A stretch of 64,000 bases of DNA from Pseudomarimonas salicorniae. Lineage in GTDB: Bacteria > Pseudomonadota > Gammaproteobacteria > Xanthomonadales > Xanthomonadaceae. Location of the stretch: positions 97,551 through 161,550 of the forward strand of contig NZ_JALNMH010000013.1 of the NCBI RefSeq assembly GCF_023156535.1, in the 5' to 3' direction. The position numbers were made by a program, and so were the translations under genes. The notes under the pieces are model-generated. The model did no database searches. It was not told where the DNA came from and saw only the letters and a program-made list of their open reading frames with translations. This document shows positions 22,463-32,149 of this stretch, piece by piece. Position 1 is the stretch's first letter. Each line of letters opens with the position of its first letter.

Positions 22463-22798
22463 TCAGCGCTCCGGTGGGGCGACGGGCTCCGCCGCGGGCT
22501 TCGGCGATGGCGCAGGCGGCGGCGCCGGCGGCGACACGTTGGCCGACCCGCCCGGCGCGACCGGCTGGCGACGCGTCCAGAGCAGCGCGGCGAGACCAGC
22601 CAGTAACGCGGCAAAACCGGCCAGTTTGGCGGCGCGCCACCAGGCCGAGATCACCGCGATGCCCATGCCCAGCACCACCCACTGCACCCACCAGACGCCG
22701 GGCGAGGTCATCAGGTTGATCACGAAGCACAGCGCGATCACGCCGATCGCCTTGAACGGCAGGGTGATGGCCTCATGCACGGTGCGCAGCGGGTTCAT
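22463..22798 (-). CDS. Small membrane protein with proline-rich tail
   Basis: 111 residues. Hydrophobic segments at about 15-30, 34-52 and 56-73 form the membrane part (a 2TM-domain-like layout), followed by a C-terminal tail rich in proline and alanine (SPPAPPPAPSPKPAAEP) that probably faces the periplasm or cytoplasm as an unstructured linker. The first 14 residues are amphipathic. No function can be assigned. It lies 75 bases upstream of the OleB-like gene on the same strand and may share its transcript. Confidence 0.75.
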   Translation of the reverse strand: MNPLRTVHEAITLPFKAIGVIALCFVINLMTSPGVWWVQWVVLGMGIAVISAWWRAAKLAGFAALLAGLAALLWTRRQPVAPGGSANVSPPAPPPAPSPKPAAEPVAPPER

Positions 22799-22948
22799 GG
22801 CGGTGTCCTGGCGGGCTGACAGCCATCCCGACGTGGTCAGGCCGCCGACGTGACGGCGCGTAGCGCGCTCGCCCCGCCTTCCGGCCCTGACTTCGGCGTC
22901 GAGGGTCTGCTAGGTTCCGGTCTTTCCCCAGACGCCGGAGCCTCCCGC

Positions 22949-25900
22949 ATGCGCCGACTGCTGTCCCTGGCCCCGCTGCTGCTTTGCGCCGCGGCCGCCG
23001 CACAGAGCCCGACCAAGCTGCTGCGCTTTCCCGACATCCACGCCGACCGTGTCGTCTTCGTCTACGCCGGCGACCTGTACAGCGCACCCCTGGCCGGCGG
23101 CACGGCGGCTCGCCTGACCTCGCACGAGGGCCAGGAACTGTATCCGCGCTTCTCGCCGGACGGCACGAGGATCGCCTTCTCGGCCGAGTACAACGGCACC
23201 CGCCAGGTGTTCACCATTCCCGCCGGCGGCGGCGAGCCGCGCCAGCTCACCTGGTACAACGACGTCGGCCCGATGCCGCCCCGGGGCGGCACGGACAACC
23301 GGGTGCTCGACTGGAGCCCGGACGGTCGCTGCATCCTCGTGCGGATGAACCGCACACCGTGGGACGAGCGCAACGGGCGCCCCTACTGCGTGCCGGCCGA
23401 TGGCGGCACCGAATATCCGCTGGCCGTCCCCGAGTCGGGTGGCGCTGCCTACAGCCCGGACGGCAAGTCGCTGGCCTTCACCCCGATCGACCGCGATTTC
23501 CGCAGCTGGAAGCGCTACCGCGGCGGTCGCGCCCAGGACGTCTGGACCTATGACCTTGTCGCCAATAGCTCGCGCCGGCTGACCACCAGCACCGCGACCG
23601 ACCACCAGCCGATGTGGCTTGGAGACGAGGTGTTCTTTGTGTCCGACCGCGCGCTCGGCACGCTGAACCTGTATCGCATGCCGGCCGCCGGCGCGGAGGC
23701 GCAGGTCCGCCCGGCAACGGAATTCAGTGACTTCGACGTGCTCTGGCCGGCCGCCGGCCCCGGCGGCATCGTCTTCGAGAAGGGCGGGGCGATCTGGCAC
23801 TTCGATCCGGCTACCGGCAGCGCCCGCGAGATTCCGATCCGCGTCGCCGCCGATCTGCCCGAGACCCAGCCGCGTTTCGTCGATGCGGCGAAGTTCATCG
23901 ACTCCTTCTCCCTGTCGCCGGGCGGCGAGCGCGTCGCATTCGCCGCCCGCGGCGAGCTGTTCAGCGTGCCCGCGAAGCACGGCGCGACCCGCAACCTGAG
24001 CCTCAGCCCTGATGCCCGCGAGCACAGCGTGAGCTGGTCCCCGGACGGCAAGCGGCTGGCCTTCTTTTCCGATGCCACCGGCGAGTACGAGCTTTACGTG
24101 CAGGATCAGGACGGCCGCGCCGCGCCGCGCAAGCTGACCGACGCCGGCGACAGCTGGCCGCTTCCTGCGGTGTGGTCGACGGATGGCAAGCGCATCGCCT
24201 TTGCCGACAAGCTGCGCCGCCTGCATATCGTCGACGTCGACGGCGGCAGCCGGCGGCTGGTCGACACCGGCAGCTACAGCGACCTCGACGACTACCGCTT
24301 CTCGCCCGATGGTCGCTGGCTGGCCTACGTCAAGGACAACGCCAGCCGTAACAGTTCAATCTGGCTGTACTCGCTGGACAGCGGCGAGCGCCACCAGCTC
24401 ACAGGCGACACCAGCCGCGAGCGCTCGCCGGTGTTCGACCCCAAGGGACGCTGGCTGTACTTCCTCTCCGATCGCGACTTCAACCTGACCTTCAGCGCCT
24501 ACGAGTTCAACTTCCTCTACACAAATGCCACGCGGATCTACGCCGCGGCGCTGTCCGCCGAAGGCGCGCCGTTCTACCCGCAGCGCAGCGACGAGGTCGG
24601 CGCGGGTCAGGACGGCAAAGGCCAAGACGGCAATGGCAAGTCCGAAGGTCCGACCCGGATCGACATCCCCGGCTTCGCCAGCCGGGTCCAGGCGCTGAAG
24701 GTGCCCGCCGGCCAGTACGGCGGCCTGTCGGCGAATGCCAAGGGCGTGTTCTTCGTCGCTGCGGGCAACGGCCGTGGGACCCTTCGCTTCATCGGGGCGG
24801 ACGACGACGAGCCGAAGGACGTCGCCTCGATCACCGGCTACGCGCTGTCCGCCGATGGCGACAAGCTGCTGCTGCGCCGCGGCACGGAGTTTTCCGTGGT
24901 CGAGGCCAAGCCCGATGCGAAGTTCGATTCCGGCAAGATCGACCTCGGCGACATGCAGCTGCGCATCGAACCGCGTCGTGAGTGGCGCCAGCTGTTTGTC
25001 GACGGTTGGCGCATCCTGCGCGACGTCTTCTACGAGCCCGGCATGCATGGCCAGGACTGGCCCGCCATTCGCGCCAAGTACGAGTCCCTGCTGCCGCACG
25101 TCGCCTCGCGCGCCGACCTCGACTACCTGTTGCAGGAGATTGCCGGCGAGGCCAATGCCGGCCACGTCTATGTCGAGGCCGGCGACCAGGTGCGTGTGGC
25201 GCGCAAGCCCGGCGGCCTGCTAGGCGCCGAGCTGGTGCCCGATGCCAGCGGCTATGTGCGCATCGAGAAGATCTTTGCCGGCGAGAACTGGGATAAACAG
25301 CGCCGCTCGCCGCTGACCGAGCCCGGCGTCAAGGTGGCCGAGGGTGAGCTGATCCTGGCCATCGACGGCCAGAGCACGCGCGGCGTCGACAACGTATACC
25401 GCCTGCTGGAGAACAAGGCCGACAGGCTGGTGGAACTGCGCGTTGCGAAGCGTCCGGACGACTCTGCCGCGCGCACCGTGCGCGTCCACACGATCGACTC
25501 CGAGCTCTCGTTGCGCTACCTCGACTGGGTGGCCGAGCGCCGGCGGATGGTCGAGGCGGCGAGCGACGGCCGCATCGGCTACATCCACGTGCCGAACACC
25601 GCGGTGGAGGGCAGCCGGGAGATGTTCCAGGGGCTGCTCGCCTACGGCTCGCGCGATGCGCTGATCATCGACGACCGCTACAACGGTGGCGGCTTCATTC
25701 CCGACCGCATGGTCGAGTGGCTCTCGCGCACGCCGCTGAACTACTGGAAGCAGCGGGGTCTCGAGCCCAATGCCACGCCGCTGCTCTCTCATCGTGGACC
25801 CAAGGCCATGCTCATCAATGGCCTGTCCAGCTCCGGCGGCGACGCCCTGCCGTACTACTTCCGCAAGCTGCAGCTCGGCCCGCTGATCGGTACCCGCACC

Positions 25901-26185
25901 TGGGGCGGCCTGATCGGCATCCAGAGCGGCAGCAACCCGCGCCTCGCGGACGGCGGCGCGGTTCTGGCGGCGAGTTTCCGCTTTCTCGACACCGAAGGGC
26001 GCTGGGCGGTGGAGGACGAAGGCGTGTCGCCCGACCGCGAGGTCATCGATCGCCCCGAGCTGGTCGCTGCTGGCCGCGACCCCTCGCTGGAGGCAGCCAT
26101 TGCCCACCTGATGGCCGAACTGCAGCGCAATCCGCCCCGGCCGGTCACCGCGCCACCCGCGCCGACGCAGTTCCCGCGGGAATAG
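22949..26185 (+). CDS. Tricorn-type S41 protease with N-terminal beta-propellers
   Basis: 1078 residues from the ATG at 22949; a signal peptide (MRRLLSLAPLLLCAAAAAQS) exports it. Residues about 25-650 are repeated WD40-like/PD40 blades with the recurring pattern FSPDG, WSPDG, SPDGK. A tricorn core-1 domain follows (about 690-780, with the histidine in GEANAGHVYVE), then a PDZ domain (about 785-880) and the S41 catalytic core, whose nucleophile is in the serine run S960-S962 (GLSSSGGD). In archaea tricorn trims peptides downstream of the proteasome; bacterial periplasmic homologues are less studied. A short linker rich in glycine and lysine (GQDGKGQDGNGKSEGP) interrupts the propeller region. 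Confidence 0.92.
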   Translation: MRRLLSLAPLLLCAAAAAQSPTKLLRFPDIHADRVVFVYAGDLYSAPLAGGTAARLTSHEGQELYPRFSPDGTRIAFSAEYNGTRQVFTIPAGGGEPRQLTWYNDVGPMPPRGGTDNRVLDWSPDGRCILVRMNRTPWDERNGRPYCVPADGGTEYPLAVPESGGAAYSPDGKSLAFTPIDRDFRSWKRYRGGRAQDVWTYDLVANSSRRLTTSTATDHQPMWLGDEVFFVSDRALGTLNLYRMPAAGAEAQVRPATEFSDFDVLWPAAGPGGIVFEKGGAIWHFDPATGSAREIPIRVAADLPETQPRFVDAAKFIDSFSLSPGGERVAFAARGELFSVPAKHGATRNLSLSPDAREHSVSWSPDGKRLAFFSDATGEYELYVQDQDGRAAPRKLTDAGDSWPLPAVWSTDGKRIAFADKLRRLHIVDVDGGSRRLVDTGSYSDLDDYRFSPDGRWLAYVKDNASRNSSIWLYSLDSGERHQLTGDTSRERSPVFDPKGRWLYFLSDRDFNLTFSAYEFNFLYTNATRIYAAALSAEGAPFYPQRSDEVGAGQDGKGQDGNGKSEGPTRIDIPGFASRVQALKVPAGQYGGLSANAKGVFFVAAGNGRGTLRFIGADDDEPKDVASITGYALSADGDKLLLRRGTEFSVVEAKPDAKFDSGKIDLGDMQLRIEPRREWRQLFVDGWRILRDVFYEPGMHGQDWPAIRAKYESLLPHVASRADLDYLLQEIAGEANAGHVYVEAGDQVRVARKPGGLLGAELVPDASGYVRIEKIFAGENWDKQRRSPLTEPGVKVAEGELILAIDGQSTRGVDNVYRLLENKADRLVELRVAKRPDDSAARTVRVHTIDSELSLRYLDWVAERRRMVEAASDGRIGYIHVPNTAVEGSREMFQGLLAYGSRDALIIDDRYNGGGFIPDRMVEWLSRTPLNYWKQRGLEPNATPLLSHRGPKAMLINGLSSSGGDALPYYFRKLQLGPLIGTRTWGGLIGIQSGSNPRLADGGAVLAASFRFLDTEGRWAVEDEGVSPDREVIDRPELVAAGRDPSLEAAIAHLMAELQRNPPRPVTAPPAPTQFPRE

Positions 26186-26201
26186 GGCGGGCGGCGGGAT
26201 C

Positions 26202-26465
26202 GGGCGCGAAGCGGACATTCATAGGGTGCGGCTGGCCGCACCGGGCGTACCGTCCGAACGCCCGTATCGGTGCGCCCAAGGCGCACCCTAGGGGGCTTCG
26301 CCGACGCCCAACGAAGCCCGACTGCAGGAGCGCACATGGGCGCGACCGCGGCATGACGTGTTCTCCACAGACCGCGGGCAGAGCGAACCTCCGCGGTCGC
26401 GGCCATGTCCGCTCCTACGAAGAGCCCGCCCGATCGGGGTCGGTGGCGAATCTCCGCTTCGCGCC
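26202..26465 (+). repeat. Composite intergenic inverted-repeat element, copy 3
   Basis: The gap between the convergent protease and topA genes repeats the 7.3-kb element in the same orientation: CGCGAAGCGGACATTCATAG, the GGTGCGGC-TG-GCCGCACC hairpin, GGTGCGCC...GGCGCACCCTA, then GCAGGAGCGCACATGGGCGC paired with GCGGCCATGTCCGCTCCTAC at 26399-26418. The following 45 bases match the flank of copy 2 in reverse complement. No gene is visible in 26186-26538. Confidence 0.85.
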
Positions 26466-26538
26466 CGAACCGGTCGCGCAGCCTGCCGTTCGGCCCGCTA
26501 CGCCTCTTTTCGACGCGTGCCCGGCCCCGTGACGTGGA

Positions 26539-29007
26539 TCAGGCTGACTTCTTGGCTGCCGACTTCTTGGCCGGGGCCTTCTTCGCGGTGGCCTTCTTGG
26601 TCGCTTTCTTCGCGGGGGCCTTCTTGGCTGCCTTCTTGGCTGGGGCCTTCGCCTCGGCGGCCTTCTTGGCCGGAGCCTTCTTCGCCGCGGTCTTCTTCGC
26701 ACCGAAGCGACCCCGCGCCGGCTTGGCCGGGGCGTTGGCGAGGATTTCCTGGCATTCCTCAAGGCTCAGCGATGAAGGCTCGCGGTCCTTGGGGATCTTG
26801 CCGTTCTTCGCGCCGTCGGTGATGTACGGCCCGTAGCGGCCGTTCAGCACCTGGATGTCGCTGCCCTCGAACTCGCGGATGATCCGGTTGGCGAGGATCT
26901 CCTGCTTCTCGCGGATCCGCGCCAGGGCCTCCTCGCCGCTGATCGTGTACGGGTCATCTTCCTTCTTCAGCGAGGCATAGGTGCTGCCGAGCTTGGCGAA
27001 CGGCCCGAAGCGGCCGATGCCGACGCTGAGCGCCTCGCCGTCGACCTCGCCGAGGGCGCGCGGCAGCTTGAACAGCTCCAGCGCCTCCTCCAGCGTGATG
27101 GTGTGCATGCTCTGTCCGCCGCGCAGCGAGGCGAACGTCGGCTTCTCCTCGTCGTCGGCGGTGCCGATCTGGGCGAACGGCCCGTAGCGACCGAGGCGAA
27201 CGCTGACCGGCTTGCCGCTCTTGGGGTCGGTTCCCAGCTGGCGGGCGCCGGTGGCCTCGCTGCGGTCGACGCTCTGCGCCTTGTCATCGACCAGCGCCTT
27301 GAACGGCTTCCAGAACCGCTCCATCAACGGCTGCCACTCCTCCTCGCCGCGGGAAACGGCGTCCAGCTCGTCCTCGAGCTTGGCGGTGAAGTCGTAGTCG
27401 ACGTACTGGGTGAAGTGCCCGGTCAGGAACTTGGCTACCGCGCGGCCGACGTCGGTCGGTCGGAAGCGGCGGCTGTCGAGGTAGACGTACTCGCGGTTCA
27501 GCAGCACCTGGATGATGCTGGCATAGGTGCTGGGGCGGCCAATGCCGTGCTCTTCCAGGGCCTTGACCAGCGAGGCCTCGGAGAAGCGCGGCGGCGGCTC
27601 GGTGAAGTGCTGGCCGGTGACGATGCTGTCGAGCGGCACGCTTTCGCCGACGCGCAGCGCGGGCAGCTTGCGGCCCTCGTCCTCGTCCTCGGCCTTTTTC
27701 TCGTCGCGGCCCTCCTCGTAGACGGCGAGGAAGCCCGGGTCGACGACCGTGGTGCCGGTGGCGCGGAAGGCGTGGTCCTTGCTGGCCGCCAGCTCCACCG
27801 ACACGGTGTTCAGCGTGGCGGGGATCATCTGGCAGGCGACCGCGCGCTTCCATATCAGCTCGTACAGGCGCAGCGCATCGGGGTCGAGGAAGGCGGCCAC
27901 CGACTTCGGCGTACGCAGGGCCGACGTCGGGCGGATCGCCTCGTGGGCCTCCTGCGCGTTCTTCGACTTGGTCTTGTACTCGGTGGCCTGCGGCGGCAGC
28001 GCATGCTGGCCGAAGTCGCGGGCGATCACCTCGCGCAGTTCAGACACCGCTTCCTGCGACAGGTGCGTGGAGTCGGTACGCATGTAGCTGATCAGGCCGA
28101 CCGTGCCCTCGCTGCCCAGGGCCACGCCCTCGTACAGCTTCTGCGCGATGCGCATGGTGCGGCTGGTCGAGAAGCCGAGCTTGCGCGCGGCCTCCTGCTG
28201 CAGGGTCGAGGTGATGAAGGGCGGCGCTGGGCGGCGCTTGCGCTCTTTCGACTGCACGTCAGCGACCTGCAGTTTGCCGCCGGCGGCGTCCAGCAGGCGG
28301 GTGCGTGCGGCCTCGGCGGTGTCGCCATCGGTAATCGTGAACTGCTCGAACTTGGCGCCATCAAGCTTGACCAGGCGCGCGGCGAAGTTCTGGCTGGGGT
28401 GGGCCAGCTGGGCCTCGACGCTCCAGTACTCGCGTGGGACAAAGGCTTCGATCTCCTCCTCGCGCTCGACGATCATCCGCAGCGCGGGGCTCTGCACGCG
28501 GCCGGCGGACAGGCCGCGCTGCACCTTGCGCCAGAGCACCGGCGAGAGGTTGAAGCCGACCAGATAGTCGAGCGCGCGGCGTGCCTGCTGGGCGTTCACC
28601 AGGTCGGCCGACACCGCCCGCGGCTTGGCCATGGCTTCCTTGATCGCGCGGGGGGTGATCTCGGTGAACACGACGCGCTGCAGGGAGCGGTCCTTGAGCA
28701 GGCCGCGCTCGCGCAGGATCTCCGCGATGTGCCAGCTGATCGCCTCGCCCTCGCGGTCCGGGTCGGTGGCCAGGAACAGCGACTCGGCCTCCCTGGCGGC
28801 CTTGGCGATGGCGTCGACGTGTCGTTCGTTCTTGTCGATCACCTCGTAGTTCATGGCAAAACCGTTGTCCGGATCGACCGCGCCCTCCTTGGGCACCAGG
28901 TCGCGGACATGGCCGTAGGAGGCGAGGACCTGGAAGTCCTTGCCGAGGTACTTGTTGATGGTCTTGGCCTTGGCGGGCGACTCGACGATCAGCAGGTTCT
29001 TTGCCAT
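26539..29007 (-). CDS. topA: DNA topoisomerase I with lysine-alanine-rich tail
   Basis: 822 residues from the ATG at 29007 (MAKNLLIVESPAKAKTI). TopA relaxes negative supercoils. The Toprim part has E9 and the DPDREGEAISWH motif, the active tyrosine is Y308 in ISYMRTDST, and the C-terminal part contains two GRYGPF-type and one GRFGPF-type topoisomerase repeats instead of E. coli-like four-cysteine zinc fingers. The last 60 or so residues are a histone-H1-like tail of KKAPAKK, AAKK and KKATKK repeats that should bind DNA without specificity. A bidirectional-looking terminator stands upstream, separating it from smg. Confidence 0.97.
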   Translation of the reverse strand: MAKNLLIVESPAKAKTINKYLGKDFQVLASYGHVRDLVPKEGAVDPDNGFAMNYEVIDKNERHVDAIAKAAREAESLFLATDPDREGEAISWHIAEILRERGLLKDRSLQRVVFTEITPRAIKEAMAKPRAVSADLVNAQQARRALDYLVGFNLSPVLWRKVQRGLSAGRVQSPALRMIVEREEEIEAFVPREYWSVEAQLAHPSQNFAARLVKLDGAKFEQFTITDGDTAEAARTRLLDAAGGKLQVADVQSKERKRRPAPPFITSTLQQEAARKLGFSTSRTMRIAQKLYEGVALGSEGTVGLISYMRTDSTHLSQEAVSELREVIARDFGQHALPPQATEYKTKSKNAQEAHEAIRPTSALRTPKSVAAFLDPDALRLYELIWKRAVACQMIPATLNTVSVELAASKDHAFRATGTTVVDPGFLAVYEEGRDEKKAEDEDEGRKLPALRVGESVPLDSIVTGQHFTEPPPRFSEASLVKALEEHGIGRPSTYASIIQVLLNREYVYLDSRRFRPTDVGRAVAKFLTGHFTQYVDYDFTAKLEDELDAVSRGEEEWQPLMERFWKPFKALVDDKAQSVDRSEATGARQLGTDPKSGKPVSVRLGRYGPFAQIGTADDEEKPTFASLRGGQSMHTITLEEALELFKLPRALGEVDGEALSVGIGRFGPFAKLGSTYASLKKEDDPYTISGEEALARIREKQEILANRIIREFEGSDIQVLNGRYGPYITDGAKNGKIPKDREPSSLSLEECQEILANAPAKPARGRFGAKKTAAKKAPAKKAAEAKAPAKKAAKKAPAKKATKKATAKKAPAKKSAAKKSA

Positions 29008-29047
29008 GGGTGGGTTATTCCGGAGCGGGCACACAGGCCACGTGAAA

Positions 29048-29082
29048 GAAAACGCCCGGGCCCCAGGGGCTCGGGCGTTTTC
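29048..29082 (-). terminator. Intrinsic terminator after smg
   Basis: GAAAACGCCCG at 29048-29058 pairs with CGGGCGTTTTC at 29072-29082, and the inner GGCCCC-AGGGGCT bases extend the stem. On the minus strand the stem is followed by a TTTTCTTT tract, so it should end the lysM gene-dprA-smg transcript before topA. Confidence 0.85.
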
Positions 29083-29150
29083 CTAGTGGAAACACAGGGT
29101 CGGAAGAGCTGTCAAGCAAACCGGCGCCGAGCGGGCGGCCGGGGCGGGGG

Positions 29151-29630
29151 TCAGTGGACAGGCTCGCCTTCGCCGTCAAACATGTGGTTTTCCATCCAGG
29201 CAAAGGCGGCTTCCTGCCCGGGCTGGTTGAACAGCACCATCAGGACCACCCATTTCAGGTCTTCGACGTCGATCTGCTCATGGTCCAGCGCCATCGCCCG
29301 GTCGAGCACCAGCTCGCGGGAGGTGGCATCCAGCACCCCGTTCTGCTCCAGGAACAGCAGCAGGCCGCGGCATTCGTGGTCGAGCCGGGCAAGTTCAGGA
29401 TCGGAGAACAGGCGCAGCGAGCCGGGGACCGCGCGCGGAGTGATCGGGGCTTCATGACGCTGCTCGGCGAGCCCGTCGAGCCAGTCGAAGGCCTTGCTGA
29501 TCTCACTGGGGCTGAAGCCGGCCTGGAGCAGGCTGCCCTGGAGCGAATCGCGATCGCGAACCGCATCCGGTTCTTCGTAGAAGTAGTGTTCGAACAGGTA
29601 AAGCAATACGTCCAGTACGGTCTCTTTCAT
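29151..29630 (-). CDS. smg: Smg family protein (DUF494)
   Basis: 159 residues from the ATG at 29630 ([17 protein letters not shown]). The early YLFEHYF block and the [20 protein letters not shown] block near the C-terminus are the hallmarks of the Smg/DUF494 family. It is a mostly helical cytoplasmic protein of unknown biochemical role that almost always sits next to dprA, as here (43 bases downstream of it). Confidence 0.95.
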   Translation of the reverse strand: MKETVLDVLLYLFEHYFYEEPDAVRDRDSLQGSLLQAGFSPSEISKAFDWLDGLAEQRHEAPITPRAVPGSLRLFSDPELARLDHECRGLLLFLEQNGVLDATSRELVLDRAMALDHEQIDVEDLKWVVLMVLFNQPGQEAAFAWMENHMFDGEGEPVH

Positions 29631-29673
29631 CCACCCTCTGCCTGCGCCGCGGGAAGGCGGCGCGTTGGGGACG

Positions 29674-30807
29674 TCAGCTGCCGGAACGCGCGTAGCGCCC
29701 GTGGATGGCGGCGACGCGTCCCTCCAGTTCCAACACCAGCAGCATGGAGGATAGGGCATCGACGGTCAACCCGGTGCGCTCGACCAGGCGCTCCATGGGC
29801 ACCGGATCGTGGCCCAGGGCCTCCATCAGCCGCTGGTAGGCCGGGTCGAGGATGCTGGCCGGTGGCTTGGCCGGGTCGGGGCCGGCCGAGTCGAGGCGCT
29901 GACGCAGTTTCTGGCCCAGTTCGCGCGCCGGACCGGCGACCGCTGTGAGGATCTCCTGCGCGCTCTCGACCAGGGTCGCGCCCTCGCGCAGCAGGCGATG
30001 GCAGCCCCGGGCCAGCGGGTTGTGGATCGAGCCGGGCAGGGCGAAGACCTCGCGACCGGCTTCGGCCGCGAGGCGGGCGCTGATCAGGGCACCCGACTGC
30101 AGGGCCGCCTCGACGACCAGTGTTCCCAGCGACAGCCCGACCACGATCCGGTTGCGCTGGGGGAAGTGCTCCCGCCGCACCCCGGTTCCCGTCGGGTACT
30201 CGCTCACCAGGGCGCCTTCGGCCGCGATGCGTGCCGCGAGGCGGCGGTTGGCCGCCGGGTAGACCTGGTCGGGCCCGGTGCCCATCACGGCGATGGTCGC
30301 GCCACCCGCGTCCAGGGCGGCAGCATGGGCGGCGGCGTCGATGCCGGCGGCCAGGCCCGAGGTCACCACGAGCCCGGCACGGGCCAGCTCGCCGGCAAAA
30401 TCGGCGGCATTGTCACGGCCGCCCGCGGTCGGGTTCCTGCTGCCGACCACGGCGACTTGCGCATGCCACAGCAGGGCCGGGTCGCCGGCGACGAACAGCG
30501 CCGCCGGGGCGCCGTCCAGCGGAGCCAGCAGGGGCGGATAGTCGTCCTCACCGAGGCAGACCAGGTGGTGGGCGGGAGCTTCCAGCCAGCGCAGGTCCTG
30601 CTCGACCCCCTGCGCATCGGCGGCGGGCGGCTCGCCGCTGCGGCCGGGTTCCAGGCCCGCGTGCGCCCAGCCGCGCGGCGCCGCGGCGACGGCCGTCTCG
30701 GCGCTGCCGAATTGAGCGATCAGGCGCGCGATGCGCCGCGGACCGAGCCCCGGCGTGTGGATCAGACGCAGCCAGGCCCGGGTGCGGGCCTTATCGGCGA
30801 CGGGCAC
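29674..30807 (-). CDS. dprA: DNA processing protein DprA
   Basis: 377 residues from a GTG at 30807. DprA binds incoming single-stranded DNA and loads RecA in natural transformation. An N-terminal helix-hairpin/SAM-like part ([15 protein letters not shown]) is followed by the Rossmann core ([63 protein letters not shown]) and a C-terminal winged helix ([20 protein letters not shown]). The order lysM gene-dprA-smg is standard in gammaproteobacteria. Gap to the lysM gene is only 12 bases. Confidence 0.97.
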   Translation of the reverse strand: MPVADKARTRAWLRLIHTPGLGPRRIARLIAQFGSAETAVAAAPRGWAHAGLEPGRSGEPPAADAQGVEQDLRWLEAPAHHLVCLGEDDYPPLLAPLDGAPAALFVAGDPALLWHAQVAVVGSRNPTAGGRDNAADFAGELARAGLVVTSGLAAGIDAAAHAAALDAGGATIAVMGTGPDQVYPAANRRLAARIAAEGALVSEYPTGTGVRREHFPQRNRIVVGLSLGTLVVEAALQSGALISARLAAEAGREVFALPGSIHNPLARGCHRLLREGATLVESAQEILTAVAGPARELGQKLRQRLDSAGPDPAKPPASILDPAYQRLMEALGHDPVPMERLVERTGLTVDALSSMLLVLELEGRVAAIHGRYARSGS

Positions 30808-30819
30808 CGTCCGGCCGGC

Positions 30820-31974
30820 TCAGAGCCGGCCCGGGGCCCGCAGTTCGTCTTCCAGCCGCGCCTGGCGGATGCCGTCCATGATCAGGCCGTAGCTGACCTT
30901 GTCGAAGGTGCGGAAGACCATCACATGGCCGACGAAGTCGTCCGGCATCTGCACCTTGTTCTTCGGCAAGCTGGCGACCAGGTTGTTGCCGTGGCGGATA
31001 TCGTCCTTGACCACCTCGCCCGGGTGGTAGATCGCGAACACGGTGCCGTTGTCGATGCCGTCGCGGGCGCCGGCGGAAATCGCCACCACGTCGCGTGGGC
31101 CTGCGTAGGTTCCGCGGTCGGTGATCGCCAGGATGCGCAGGTGCTCGGGGACCGACTTCGGCGCGTGCGGCATGAAGCTGAGGTCGAAGGGCATGTCCTG
31201 CATCGGCATGACCAGATCGCCCTTCTTGACCTCGCTGCCCTCGGCGGAGAGCAGGATGCTGGCCGGATCGCCGTCGCGCATGACGGTGCCGCTGGCCACT
31301 TCGATGACCTCCCAGCCGAGCACCTCGAATCCGTTGTCTGAAGCGGCGTAGTAAGCCCACTCGATGCCCGAGGTCTGCGGGGTCAGGCCGTCGCGCGCCG
31401 ACCAGGGATCGCGGCGCAGGCGCGGGAAGCCGGTGGCCGGCTGCGGGTGCACGGCGAAGCGCACGGTCGGGCGGACGAAGACGACCTTGTCGCCGGGGGC
31501 GAAGTCGCCGCCGCGGATGTAGGCCAGCTGGCCGGAGGCGCTGCGCAGGCGGCCTTCCTCGAGCCCGATCACGTAGGGCAGCTTCTCGTGCTCATCGCCC
31601 TCGAGGACGTGGGTGCGCTTGAGGAAGCCCTCGATTTCCGACAGCGGGACCGCCTGGATCGGATCGATCGCCTCGCGGCGGATCTCCGGCGAACGCTTGG
31701 TGATGCCAAGGCCCGGCCGGCCGCCGGAAAGGTAGGCCAGGCTGATCACGTCACCCGGGTAGATCAGGTGCGGATTCTCGATCTGCGGGTTGGCCTGCCA
31801 GATCTCCGGCCACAGCCAGGGTTCATTGAGGAAGCGTGCGGCGATGTCCCAAAGGGTGTCGCCCTTCTTGACCACGTAGGTGTCGGGGTGGTCGGCGCGA
31901 AGCTCGACCGCCATGACCCAGCCGCCGAAGGTCAGTGCCGCGGCTGCGACAACCGTAAGAAGTTTTTTAAGCAT
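30820..31974 (-). CDS. LysM-domain periplasmic protein
   Basis: 384 residues. The first 22 residues are a signal peptide or membrane anchor (MLKKLLTVVAAAALTFGGW). A single LysM domain lies at about 32-80 (TYVVKKGDTLWDIAARFL, PHLIYPGDVISL) and binds peptidoglycan. The remaining 300 residues are a conserved region of unknown fold common to LysM proteins located upstream of dprA. It is the first gene of its operon and diverges from def. A possible promoter with TATAGT is seen just upstream. Confidence 0.93.
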   Translation of the reverse strand: MLKKLLTVVAAAALTFGGWVMAVELRADHPDTYVVKKGDTLWDIAARFLNEPWLWPEIWQANPQIENPHLIYPGDVISLAYLSGGRPGLGITKRSPEIRREAIDPIQAVPLSEIEGFLKRTHVLEGDEHEKLPYVIGLEEGRLRSASGQLAYIRGGDFAPGDKVVFVRPTVRFAVHPQPATGFPRLRRDPWSARDGLTPQTSGIEWAYYAASDNGFEVLGWEVIEVASGTVMRDGDPASILLSAEGSEVKKGDLVMPMQDMPFDLSFMPHAPKSVPEHLRILAITDRGTYAGPRDVVAISAGARDGIDNGTVFAIYHPGEVVKDDIRHGNNLVASLPKNKVQMPDDFVGHVMVFRTFDKVSYGLIMDGIRQARLEDELRAPGRL

Positions 31975-32012
31975 GGCGGGTAACCACCTGTTTCCCCGGG
32001 CAGGTTGCTGGC

Positions 32013-32041
32013 ACTATAGCCCAAAGAATGGGCCGACAAAA
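32013..32041 (-). promoter_or_regulatory. Probable promoter of the lysM gene-dprA-smg operon
   Basis: On the minus strand a good -10 element TATAGT (32018 to 32013) lies about 40 bases before the ATG. The -35 region is weak: TTTTGT at 17-base spacing or TTGTCG at 15. The opposite strand has TACACT at 32095-32100, a possible -10 for def. Confidence 0.5.
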
Positions 32042-32149
32042 CATTCCTGACGGGGCAGGGGCCCGGGCTTGCCGCCGGTTCACCCGCAAAGCGCTACACT
32101 CCTCGCCCCAAACCCTTGAAACGCGGGCCCCGACCCGCATCTGACCGTC

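Noticed and set aside
26415..26762. Small Arg-rich frames opposite or out of phase with the topA tail
   Set aside because: Shadows of the Lys/Ala repeat coding sequence.
32095..32100. TACACT as a firm -10 box for def
   Set aside because: No -35 at proper spacing (TTGCCG is 20 bases away), so not listed as a feature of its own.
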